NCBI GenBank assembly: GCA_019308995.1
Contig: JAFDHD010000018.1
Coordinates: 1-38,471, forward strand
Direction: 5' to 3'
Origin: Deltaproteobacteria bacterium
GTDB taxonomy: Bacteria > Desulfobacterota > Desulfarculia > Adiutricales > JAFDHD01
DNA: 38,471 nt
Below the pieces are notes generated by a model that saw nothing but the letters and a program-made list of their open reading frames with translations, was not told the DNA's origin and did not search any database. Position 1 is the stretch's first letter. Each line of letters begins with the position of its first letter. Position numbers and translations under genes: made by a program. Of this stretch, positions 1 through 6,932 are shown in pieces.

Positions 1-81
1 AAAAGGAAAGGTAGACACTAAACGAAAACTTCAATCGAGAAGAAAATAGCTCTATTTACAAATACTTACAACCTGACAGCC

Positions 82-483
82 TTATGGCCTTCTTACGGAA
101 CATCCGTTAAAAATGGTTACTCCCTTGGATTGAAGTTCGCTTATTAATCTTTTTAAACCTTGTATCTCGCTGTGAGTAAGCCCACCAAACGGTTCGTCTA
201 ATAACAGCAAATAAGGACTTGTCGCCAGAGCACGAGCAATTTCTAATCGCTGTAAGTTACCAATTGGTAAATTGCGAGCTTTCTCATTTATTAATTCACC
301 GAGACCAACGAGACTTAAGCATTCCATCACTCGTTCGTTCATATTTTCATGAACGTCGTCATTGACCAAACAACTCACTTTAACATTTTCATAGAGGGTG
401 TAATTGGGAAATGGGTTAGCAATTTGCCATGTTCTCCCTATTCCCTGGGCAACTATTTTATGCGGTCGAAGACAGAATACCAC
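82..483 (-). pseudogene. ABC transporter ATP-binding protein (LivG-like) fragment
   Basis: The reading frame holds the middle of a branched-chain amino acid type ABC ATPase: PHKIVAQGIGRTWQ followed by a PFPNYTLYENV stretch (Q-loop region), a degenerate signature (LPIGNLQRLEIARAL) and a Walker B with LLLLDEPFGGL. The N-terminal Walker A half is absent; family homology begins only at the fifth or sixth residue (about 465). Homology also stops after GVTIF near 108, where the family continues with the H-loop. No partner permease or binding protein lies nearby. I read it as a non-functional remnant broken at both ends, in sequence more AT-rich than the rest of the window. The first residues (MVFC) come from the flanking hairpin DNA. 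Confidence 0.75.
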
Positions 484-640
484 GGGTTTACCCGTGGATG
501 AATGAGTCCTTCCAAATATTATCGCGAGGATACGACGTGATAATGTTTGGTCAACTCCGATCGGAGTTGCCGGCTTTAGCCGGGGGAATCTATCTGCAAA
601 TATGGTTTTGGGGGTTCTGTCGTTTTTAGCCGACAGATCA
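476..640. mobile_element. Hairpin-rich stretch resembling an IS200/IS605 element end (remnant)
   Basis: Four hairpins lie in 160 bases: CCACGGGTTTACCCGTGG at 480-497, the perfect palindrome CAACTCCGATCGGAGTTG at 552-569, CCGGCTTTAGCCGG at 570-583, and a 7-bp stem TCTGTCG/CGACAGA at 616-637. Two share short TTTA-type loops, as is common at IS200/IS605 right ends that overlap TnpB guide RNA. No tnpA or tnpB frame is present. The stretch abuts the point where the ABC ATPase fragment loses homology, which fits an insertion followed by decay. The family assignment is by appearance only. Confidence 0.35.
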
Positions 641-794
641 TGAGCCTACCTTGCATGTCAGGTGTGAGTCTTCTGCTGAAGCCGAAGGTCTTTTCCCAAA
701 TTAAAGTATTCAATATAATAAAAATTACCTTTTATTACAATAACTTTCATTTAATTCCTAGAATTAACTTTAACTTTTATTTCAACCGAAAAAT

Positions 795-806
795 GAGCGT
801 ATGCTC
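795..806. promoter_or_regulatory. Candidate operator, upstream copy
   Basis: GAGCGTATGCTC is a near-perfect inverted repeat 10 bases upstream of the -35 hexamer of the DUF134 gene. With flanks it reads ATGAGCGTATGCTCGAAA and matches the second copy at 851-862. It is a probable binding site for the adjacent DUF134 helix-turn-helix protein; that link is inferred. Confidence 0.5.
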
Positions 807-816
807 GAAATAATCC

Positions 817-847
817 TTGACAATAAGACAAAGAAGATTATTATATT
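817..847 (+). promoter_or_regulatory. Sigma-70-type promoter of the DUF134/Mrp operon
   Basis: TTGACA at 817-822 is a perfect -35. The AT-rich stretch TTATATT at 841-847 offers a -10 at 18-19 bases spacing. The promoter is bracketed by the two palindromes at 795-806 and 851-862, a layout typical of repression or autoregulation. Confidence 0.6.
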
Positions 848-850
848 AAT

Positions 851-862
851 GAGCATAGGCTC
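851..862. promoter_or_regulatory. Candidate operator, downstream copy
   Basis: GAGCATAGGCTC, the second copy of the GAGCxTAxGCTC palindrome, lies just after the -10 region. Its centre is 56 bases from the first copy. A protein bound here would overlap the transcription start. Confidence 0.5.
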
Positions 863-883
863 AAAAAGGAAAAAAGGATATTA

Positions 884-1246
884 ATGCCTCGTCCGCCGAA
901 ATACCGTTTCATCCAGGCCTTGCCTGACATAACCTTCTTCAAGCCGCATCGGGTTCCTATGAGAATGCTTGAAGAGGTTGTTCTGCCTGTGGAGGGTTTC
1001 GAGGCCCTCCGTCTTGTCGAAATCGAGGGCCTGGACCAGGACCAGGCTTCAGAGAGAATGAAGGTCTCCAGGCAAACCTTTGGCCGTATTCTTTCTGCAG
1101 CTCGTAAGACCCTGGCCCAGGCAGTGGTCCAGGGCATGGCCCTGCGGATTGAAGGCGGCCATTATGAGATCAGTGAGGAGGATCGCCGGAGGATTACTAA
1201 CCGGCCAGAATGGCCTATGGTTTCCGAAACCATAAAATCAGAATAA
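884..1246 (+). CDS. DUF134 (UPF0251) family DNA-binding protein
   Basis: The 120-residue protein begins MPRPPKYR and carries the family's conserved block (VEGFEALRLVEIEGLDQDQASERMKVSRQTFGRIL), which is a sigma-70 region 4-like helix-turn-helix at about residues 40-80. The family usually sits beside NifX-like and Mrp/ParA genes in anaerobes, and does so here: the mrp gene starts 10 bases downstream. Length fits the family. A GGA-containing ribosome site precedes ATG 884. The paired palindromes at its promoter suggest that it regulates its own operon; this is inference from position. Confidence 0.88.
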   Translation: MPRPPKYRFIQALPDITFFKPHRVPMRMLEEVVLPVEGFEALRLVEIEGLDQDQASERMKVSRQTFGRILSAARKTLAQAVVQGMALRIEGGHYEISEEDRRRITNRPEWPMVSETIKSE

Positions 1247-1256
1247 GGAAGGAAAA

Positions 1257-2072
1257 ATGACGGAAAAAGTACAGCAAATAAACCCAACTCCAGACCGAGA
1301 GAAGGAAAGGGAGCATCAGGACGAAGAAATTAAAAGTACCCTTGGTCGGATCAGGAATAAGGTCCTGGTCATGAGCGGCAAGGGAGGCGTGGGCAAAAGC
1401 ACCGTGGCCGTGAATCTGGCTATCAATCTGGCTGAAAAAGGCTATAAAGTCGGGCTGATGGATGTTGACCTCCATGGCCCGAGTGTGCCCCGGATCATGG
1501 GGCTGAATGCTACGTTTCCAGGCGGTGACAAGCCTCGCCCCATACCTTATTCACCTAATCTTGCCGTTATTTCCATTGAGCCTCTGCTCCCAGACAAAGA
1601 TAAATCAGTCATCTGGCGTGGGCCGCTTAAGATCGGCGTCATTCGTCAATTTATTTCCGACATTGAGTGGGATGAGCTGGATTACCTGGTTATAGACAGC
1701 CCACCCGGGACCGGGGACGAGCCCCTGACCGTGGCTCAGACCATCCCCGATGCCATGGCCCTTCTGGTCACAACGCCGCAAGAGGTGGCCCTGGCCGATG
1801 TGCGCAAGTCCATAGATTTCTGCCGCCAGGTCAACATGCCCATCCTGGGTGTTGTGGAGAATATGAGCGGGATGACCTGCCCTCATTGTGGTGGGCATAT
1901 TGAATTTTTCAAGACCGGCGGCGGTCAGAGTATGGCAGAGAGTTTCGGAGTTACATTTTTAGGACGAATTCCGTTTGATCCCGAAGTAGTCGAAGCCTCG
2001 GAGCATGGCCGCCCATTTAGCGAACCGTACAAGGAAATGACAGACGCGGTCGTGGCTCGGGTTGAAATATAA
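1257..2072 (+). CDS. Mrp/NBP35-type P-loop ATPase (iron-sulfur carrier family)
   Basis: The 271-residue protein has a deviant Walker A GKGGVGKST at 41-49, the switch region DVDLHGPS near 70, the DSPPGTGDE Walker B-like loop near 148, and the CPHC pair at 208-211 that Mrp/NBP35 proteins use to hold a bridging Fe-S cluster at the dimer interface. The N-terminal 30 residues are charged and lack the extra ferredoxin-like Cys cluster of eukaryotic NBP35. The close family parallel is the Mrp-like subunit of the Desulfovibrio orange protein complex (DVU2109). It is second in the operon, with a good AAGGAAGG site upstream. Its exact client is unknown. Confidence 0.9.
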   Translation: MTEKVQQINPTPDREKEREHQDEEIKSTLGRIRNKVLVMSGKGGVGKSTVAVNLAINLAEKGYKVGLMDVDLHGPSVPRIMGLNATFPGGDKPRPIPYSPNLAVISIEPLLPDKDKSVIWRGPLKIGVIRQFISDIEWDELDYLVIDSPPGTGDEPLTVAQTIPDAMALLVTTPQEVALADVRKSIDFCRQVNMPILGVVENMSGMTCPHCGGHIEFFKTGGGQSMAESFGVTFLGRIPFDPEVVEASEHGRPFSEPYKEMTDAVVARVEI

Positions 2073-2102
2073 CATACAACTGAACTTCAGGAGGAGTTAC
2101 AA

Positions 2103-2471
2103 ATGGCTAAAATAGCTGTTGCCTGCCAGGGTCAGACCCTGGATGATCAGGTTGATCCCAGGTTTGGCCGGGCGCCAAATTTTTTGATCGTTGACCTTGA
2201 AACCCTTGAGTTCGAGGTAATGGACAATTCATCAATAGACACCGTGGCCCAGGGCGCGGGGATTCAATCTGCACAAGCCATGGCCAATGCAGGCGTGGAA
2301 GCGGTGCTGAGCGGCTTTGTCGGCCCTAGAGCCTATCAGGCTTTGAACGCTGCTAACATCAAGATGGGTCAGGGTCTGGAAGGAGTTACCGTGCGTGAAG
2401 CCGTTACTCGCTATAAGGCGGGTCATGTTGAAATAGCGAGTCAGCCCAGTCGGGAGGGACACTGGAGATGA
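2103..2471 (+). CDS. NifX/NafY/ORP-like dinitrogenase iron-molybdenum cofactor domain protein
   Basis: The 122-residue single-domain protein has the family N-terminus (KIAVACQGQTLDDQVDPRFGRAPNFLIVD) and the later block GIQSAQAMANAGVEAVLSG. Members bind metal-sulfur cofactors such as FeMo-co precursors; the Desulfovibrio orange protein binds a Mo-Cu-S cluster. No nitrogenase genes are visible, so an ORP-type role is more likely than nitrogen fixation. It has an AGGAGGAG ribosome site, and its stop overlaps the next start (ATGA), so translation is coupled to the first MinD-type ATPase. Confidence 0.87.
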   Translation: MAKIAVACQGQTLDDQVDPRFGRAPNFLIVDLETLEFEVMDNSSIDTVAQGAGIQSAQAMANAGVEAVLSGFVGPRAYQALNAANIKMGQGLEGVTVREAVTRYKAGHVEIASQPSREGHWR

Positions 2472-3331
2472 TTATCGCCATTGCCAGTGGCAAGGGAGGC
2501 ACTGGTAAGACTACTGTGGCCGCTGCCTTGGTCAAGGTCTGGGACAGGCCTGTTCAGGCCGTTGATCTGGACGTGGAGGAGCCAAACCTTGCGCTTTACC
2601 TCAAGCCGGAGCTAACCGGGCGAGAGATTTCCATGATGGAAATACCTTTGGCTGATCAGGACAAATGCACCGCCTGCGGGGCTTGTTCCGAGATTTGCCA
2701 GTTTAAGGCCATTTCTGTGTTGGGAGAGTATATCCTGACCTTCCCTGAAATGTGCCATGGCTGCGGCGGCTGCCTGGCGGTCTGTCCGGAAGGTGCGTTA
2801 AGCCCGGATACCAGGGAGCTGGGAGAGGTTTTGTGGGGCTGGGCCGGTGAGATTGATTTTCTTATGGGCCGCCTTAGGGTTGGGGAGGCCATGAGTCCGC
2901 CTTTGATGCGAGCGGCCAAGAAGCGCCTTGATTCATCCAGGGATGTGATCATTGACGCTCCGCCGGGCGTGAGTTGTCCGGCTGTAAACGCGGTCAAAGA
3001 CACGGACGTCATTGTTCTGGTTACTGAACCGACACCGTTTGGATTTTACGATCTGAAGCTGGCCCGGGAAGCCTTTACTCCGATCGGTGCGCCCATGGGG
3101 GTTGTTATCAACCGGACCGGGATTGGAGATAAAGGCGTTTATGATTACTGCCATGCCACCGGGCTGCCCATCCTGTTGGAGATTCCCTATGATCGTCAGG
3201 TGGCGGAAGCATACTCCCGGGGTGAGGTCATAGTTGATGCCCTGCCCGAGTATCAAAATATGTTCCTTGAACTAAGCTCTCGGATTCGCGACTTAGCCGA
3301 CAGAAGGATGAAGGAGGCCCGCTATGCCTGA
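2468..3331 (+). CDS. MinD/ParA-family ATPase with inserted 2x[4Fe-4S] ferredoxin domain (first copy)
   Basis: The 287-residue protein opens with the deviant Walker A GKGGTGKTT (9-17) and carries an inserted bacterial ferredoxin domain with eight cysteines at 67, 70, 73, 77 and 96, 99, 102, 106, the classic two-cluster spacing. The ATPase fold resumes with DAPPGVSCPA and ends in the MinD-like C-terminus. Such proteins occur as a tandem pair in the orange protein complex of Desulfovibrio (DVU2103/DVU2104). It starts on the ATGA overlap with the upstream NifX-like gene and its end overlaps the second copy by 8 bases, so the pair is probably co-translated and heteromeric. Confidence 0.9.
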   Translation: MIIAIASGKGGTGKTTVAAALVKVWDRPVQAVDLDVEEPNLALYLKPELTGREISMMEIPLADQDKCTACGACSEICQFKAISVLGEYILTFPEMCHGCGGCLAVCPEGALSPDTRELGEVLWGWAGEIDFLMGRLRVGEAMSPPLMRAAKKRLDSSRDVIIDAPPGVSCPAVNAVKDTDVIVLVTEPTPFGFYDLKLAREAFTPIGAPMGVVINRTGIGDKGVYDYCHATGLPILLEIPYDRQVAEAYSRGEVIVDALPEYQNMFLELSSRIRDLADRRMKEARYA

Positions 3332-4208
3332 AATCACCATACTCAGCGGTAAAGGAGGCACGGGAAAGACGTCCCTGACAGCGGCCTTTGCTCATCTGGC
3401 CTCGAACCATATCCTTTGCGACTTAGATGTGGACGCCCCGGACCTGCACCTCATTTTAAAGCCTGAAAACGAGTACCTTGAGGAATTTTTTTCCGGCCAT
3501 GAAGCGATCATTGATCAGACTTTATGCACCGGCTGCGGCGAATGTATTGAACGATGTCACTTTGATGCGATTAAAGAGACCCCAGATGGGCTGGTAGTGG
3601 ACCAGCTTGCCTGCGAGGGGTGCAAGGTCTGTGTCCATTTCTGCCCAGCCGATGCGATCGAGTTTCCTATGCGGCGCTGCGGGCAGTGGTATTTATCCAA
3701 AACCAGGTTTGGTCCCCTGGTGCATGCCCAGCTCTTTCCCGGTGAGGAGAACTCCGGGCTCCTGGTTTCATTGCTTCGCCAGCAGGCGCGCGGTATGGCC
3801 GAGAAAGAAGGTTATGATTTGATCCTGTCTGACGGCGCCCCTGGCATTGGGTGTCCGGTTATCAGCTCTTTGAGTGGAACCGATCTGGCAGTGATCGTGA
3901 CCGAGCCAACCCCTTCAGGCACTCATGACCTGGACCGCGTGGTGGACCTCTGTGAGCACTTTAAAATTCCGGTTGCGGTTATCATCAATAAATACGATAT
4001 TAACCTCGATCAGGTTCGTACCATTGAAAATTTCTGCCAGGATCATCACCTGAATCTGGTCGGTAAGCTGCCTTATGACCATGCCTTTACCGAAGCCATG
4101 GTTCAGGTACAGACGATAACAGAGTATCAGGCAAGCGGCCTGGCAGATGAGGTCAGAAAGATCTGGACGCGCGTCGAAACGTTAGCCCGCTTAAAAAAGG
4201 CAGCTTGA
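3324..4208 (+). CDS. MinD/ParA-family ATPase with inserted 2x[4Fe-4S] ferredoxin domain (second copy)
   Basis: The 294-residue paralogue of the preceding gene has Walker A GKGGTGKTS near the start, and cysteines at 68, 71, 74, 78 and 97, 100, 103, 107 for two [4Fe-4S] clusters. A DGAPGIGCPV loop follows, then the GTHDLDR and INKYD motifs usual for this subgroup. The two copies are clearly diverged, which fits a fixed heterodimer rather than a recent duplication. The 8-base overlap with its neighbour supports coupled translation. Likely role: ATP-driven electron or cluster transfer to the NifX/ORP-like partner (inferred from the Desulfovibrio complex). Confidence 0.9.
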   Translation: MPEITILSGKGGTGKTSLTAAFAHLASNHILCDLDVDAPDLHLILKPENEYLEEFFSGHEAIIDQTLCTGCGECIERCHFDAIKETPDGLVVDQLACEGCKVCVHFCPADAIEFPMRRCGQWYLSKTRFGPLVHAQLFPGEENSGLLVSLLRQQARGMAEKEGYDLILSDGAPGIGCPVISSLSGTDLAVIVTEPTPSGTHDLDRVVDLCEHFKIPVAVIINKYDINLDQVRTIENFCQDHHLNLVGKLPYDHAFTEAMVQVQTITEYQASGLADEVRKIWTRVETLARLKKAA

Positions 4209-4237
4209 GATTAAAATAAAATATGGAGGTATCAACG

Positions 4238-4570
4238 ATGAAGATTGCAATTCCTTTAGCCGATGGGCGGCTGACACTCCATTTCGGTCATGCAAACCAA
4301 TTTGCAATTATTAATGTGGAAGATCAGGAAGTAACAGATAAGGAACTTTCTTCTCCGCCAGCTCATGAACCCGGGGCGCTCCCGCGTTGGCTACATGAAT
4401 TAGGGGTGGACATCATCATTGCCGGAGGCATGGGCCAGAGAGCCGTTCAACTTTTCCAGCAGAACAACATCAAGGTCGTCACCGGCGCTCCAAATCTGGG
4501 TCCTGAGGAACTGGTTCAGCAATATCTCTCAGATGCTTTGATCATCGGAGACAATGTCTGTGACCATTGA
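4238..4570 (+). CDS. NifX/ORP-like dinitrogenase iron-molybdenum cofactor domain protein, second copy
   Basis: The 110-residue protein starts MKIAIPLADGRLTLHFGHA, with the conserved HFGHA signature followed by the GVDIIIAGGMGQRAV block. I chose ATG 4238 because GGAGG at 4225-4229 lies 8 bases upstream; an earlier in-frame ATG at 4223 overlaps that ribosome site and is unlikely. It closes the ORP-type operon. Relative to the copy at 2103 it keeps the family core but differs throughout, so the two may hold different cofactors or act as carrier and acceptor. Confidence 0.88.
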   Translation: MKIAIPLADGRLTLHFGHANQFAIINVEDQEVTDKELSSPPAHEPGALPRWLHELGVDIIIAGGMGQRAVQLFQQNNIKVVTGAPNLGPEELVQQYLSDALIIGDNVCDH

Positions 4571-4701
4571 TGTTGAGTTTTAGAGTGCTATAGGGCAGAG
4601 GCCCCGTGCTCCTAAATATTTGCATTAATGATCAGGGTTGCACCAGGTTAGCTGGCAGGAAGCCGATTAATCAGGCGTAATCCTTTTAAGAATATTCCCG
4701 C

Positions 4702-6318
4702 TTATTTAAGTTTAGATTTTCTGGTCCAGCGAACCATGACCAAGGTCTGGAGGGTTGATAGAACCAGGAAATGAATGATCCAGGCCGGCCAGCCAAAGAT
4801 CAGGCTGGCTGGCTTGCCCCAGCGCCACCAGTCTATGGCCAGGACAAAAATAGCCGCAAAGGCCCAGGTATAGGGCGAGAAGAGAAAGGCCTTGGGCCAG
4901 GCAAGAGGCTGGCCTTTTAAAAGGCGTTCGGCTCCGGCCACCAGGAGATAACTGCCAAAGGTTAAAACTAAGATAGGCACTACCGATAGAAACCCCCATG
5001 TAGGCAGGTGGCCGAAAAAGGCGAGAAGAAGGGCTCCTTCTCCTACGAGGATGGAAACGATCCCTCCCGTACTTGAGCGCCAGCTAGGATATAATCCAAA
5101 GAGAACAGTCGGAAATAGAACGGCCAGCCCGGTAAACGTCTGCTGCGCGATAGTTAAAATGGTTCCGGGTGGACGGATGGCCAGGCCCAGTCCAGCCAGG
5201 GCCAGAATAACGACAAAAACTCTTGCCGCCACCCCGTTTGGAGTCTCACTTTTTTTAAAAAGAGGATAGAGATCCTGGGAAAAGATCGAGGATAGAGTGA
5301 GCAGCTGGGAGTCCATGGTAGACATCAAGGCAGCCAGCCCGCAAGCTATGACAAGGGCGCCCAGGATCGGGATGTCCAGGCCAGCGGCAAGTAATGGCAG
5401 GATGCGGTCCGCTTCTTTTCCAGTCAATCCTGGATGGTTCAATCGGCCCAGGACGCCAATAGTCACCGGGAGGATAAAGACGATTGAACATACAAAAGGA
5501 TAGGCCAGCATGGTTCGCCGGATGGTTTGATTATCACGCGCCGCCAGGAAACGCTGGAAGAGCTGTGGGAACATGGGGTCGCAGAAGAACCACAGGAAGA
5601 TAAAAGAAAACCAGATGGCTGGCACGTAGCGGCTCTGACCGCCGGGCCGTGAAAATAAATCCGGGTACTGGGTCATCAGCTTTCGGCCAGCGGTGGTTAA
5701 GCCTCCAGCCTGATTGGCGATCAGGATCAAGGCCAGCAGCAGCACGGTGAGCATAATCAGTCCTTGAAGAGCATCCGTTCGGGCCACAGCTTTGAGGCCT
5801 CCTCTGAGGGTGTAGATGGTAATGACGGCGGTGACCAGAGCCGCACCCCAGAGATAATCCAGGCCTAAAAGTTCCTGAAGGGCATAACCGGCAGCAATGG
5901 GCTGGAGGGCAAGGTAAGGTATGGTAAAGATGATCAGGACTATGGCTACCAGGGTGGACACGCCCCGGCTGTCATAGGCCGCTCTGACCAGGTCCGGCGG
6001 AGTTAGTGCTCCAGAGGATTGCCCTAGTTCCCGCGCTCGGCGGCCGATGACCCAGAAGGTTATGGCCATGAATCCGGTGCCAAAGCCGATAATAGGATAG
6101 AAGGCGTAACCGTCCCTGTAACCGGCGCCGGAACAGCCGAACACGGTGAAGGCCGAGAAGTTGGTCGCGGCCATGGTTGCCAAGAAGATTATCGGACTTA
6201 AAGATCGGCCGGCCAAGAAGTAAGACTCGGCTGAATCTCTCCACCGAGTTCGGGCCCACCATCCAATCAAAAACAGCCCCAGGATATAAAGAGTCAGCAC
6301 GAGAATTTTGGTGAACAT
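4702..6318 (-). CDS. Sodium:solute symporter family (SSS) transporter
   Basis: The roughly 538-residue, highly hydrophobic protein has about 13 predicted membrane helices and the SSS pattern: an N-terminal W-A-R-x-R-W-R-D-S-A-x-x-Y-F-L-A-G-R segment followed by LATMAATNFSAFTVFG, then GGLKAVARTDALQG, and later AALMSTMDSQLLTLSSIFSQDLYP, which includes the conserved sodium-site serine region. Substrate cannot be told. Three in-frame ATGs exist; I prefer 6318 because GGAG lies 6 bases upstream of it, whereas the 6336 start lacks such a site. It appears monocistronic, with an 11-bp hairpin just upstream. Confidence 0.9.
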   Translation of the reverse strand: MFTKILVLTLYILGLFLIGWWARTRWRDSAESYFLAGRSLSPIIFLATMAATNFSAFTVFGCSGAGYRDGYAFYPIIGFGTGFMAITFWVIGRRARELGQSSGALTPPDLVRAAYDSRGVSTLVAIVLIIFTIPYLALQPIAAGYALQELLGLDYLWGAALVTAVITIYTLRGGLKAVARTDALQGLIMLTVLLLALILIANQAGGLTTAGRKLMTQYPDLFSRPGGQSRYVPAIWFSFIFLWFFCDPMFPQLFQRFLAARDNQTIRRTMLAYPFVCSIVFILPVTIGVLGRLNHPGLTGKEADRILPLLAAGLDIPILGALVIACGLAALMSTMDSQLLTLSSIFSQDLYPLFKKSETPNGVAARVFVVILALAGLGLAIRPPGTILTIAQQTFTGLAVLFPTVLFGLYPSWRSSTGGIVSILVGEGALLLAFFGHLPTWGFLSVVPILVLTFGSYLLVAGAERLLKGQPLAWPKAFLFSPYTWAFAAIFVLAIDWWRWGKPASLIFGWPAWIIHFLVLSTLQTLVMVRWTRKSKLK

Positions 6319-6345
6319 ATCCATCTCCAAATGCACTGAAATTTA

Positions 6346-6376
6346 AAGGCCATCCCCTGCAAGCCGGGATGGCCTT
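6346..6376 (-). terminator. Strong hairpin upstream of the symporter gene
   Basis: AAGGCCATCCC and GGGATGGCCTT form a perfect 11-bp stem with a 9-base loop. On the minus strand it is followed by TTTAAATTT, so it may end transcripts coming from the catabolic cluster at 6595-12538. It lies only 28 bases before the symporter start, so a leader or attenuator role is also possible. Confidence 0.5.
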
Positions 6377-6594
6377 ATAAGCCTAGCATAACTTGCATTC
6401 CTGTTATGAATTTTAGTGATCTGAGGTATACCGGCGGGAAAACCGGTTGTCAAGGATGAATTTATATCTTAACTTTCCCCAAAATCAGCAATTGTCAAAA
6501 ATACGTTCCTTTATAGATTCCCTTTTTCACGGGAATGACAGTTTAATCCATTTAGCGTAACGATTCCTTTCGTCTGGGCCTAGTGGTTTAGGTT
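6377..6594. other. Intergenic region with short repeat-like hairpin
   Basis: No gene is seen here. It contains the small hairpin ATTCCC-loop-GGGAAT at 6517-6536 followed by GACAG, reminiscent of dispersed REP-like repeats, and CAAAAATACGTTCC at 6496-6509, which recurs exactly at 26019-26032. Confidence 0.4.
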
Positions 6595-6871
6595 CACTCC
6601 TTCTTCAGGTGATGAACCTCGGTAATGTCCTCATCTTCAGACTGCTTTTCATATAGCTTCAGGATGTACTGGCTTTTGTGAATCGCACGCTGGGGATTCC
6701 ATAGCCGGGCGGGATGCCTTCGCGATCGAATCTTTCCTTGTAGAAAGGCCCATTTTCATAGTTATATTTGAGCTGTTTCTGTAAGGCTTTAAATTGGAAG
6801 TCTCTGAGTTCGTCCCTGGACATGGTTTCTCTTTCCGGGTTCCAGAACTTACGGTTTGGATCTAGTTGCAT
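6595..6871 (-). pseudogene. Phenylacetate-CoA ligase (PaaK-like) N-terminal remnant
   Basis: The first 60 or so codons from ATG 6871 match the N-terminus of PaaK-family acyl-CoA ligases: FWNPERETMSRDELR, then ALQKQLKYNYENGPFYKERF. Homology ends after REGIPPG near 6690 and the frame stops at 6659, against a family length of about 430 residues. From about 6700 a second frame runs on to TGA at 6595-6597 (LYEKQSEDEDITEVHHLKKE). I do not recognise this tail; it may be the 3' end of another gene joined by deletion. The ATP-binding and adenylation motifs are all missing, so it cannot be an active ligase. It lies last in the minus-strand catabolic cluster. Confidence 0.7.
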
Positions 6872-6932
6872 AGTTTGTCCCCCTTTGAGTGATTCTAATA
6901 TTACTTTTTTTCGTGCATTATATTCGATGTCA

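Noticed and set aside
429-629. Plus-strand frame of 66 codons
   Set aside because: It runs through the hairpin array with no homology and no ribosome site; best read as non-coding end sequence.
4571-4701. Possible terminator after the ORP operon
   Set aside because: Only weak stem pairing (GGGC/GCCC-type) with no T-run, so not listed as a terminator.
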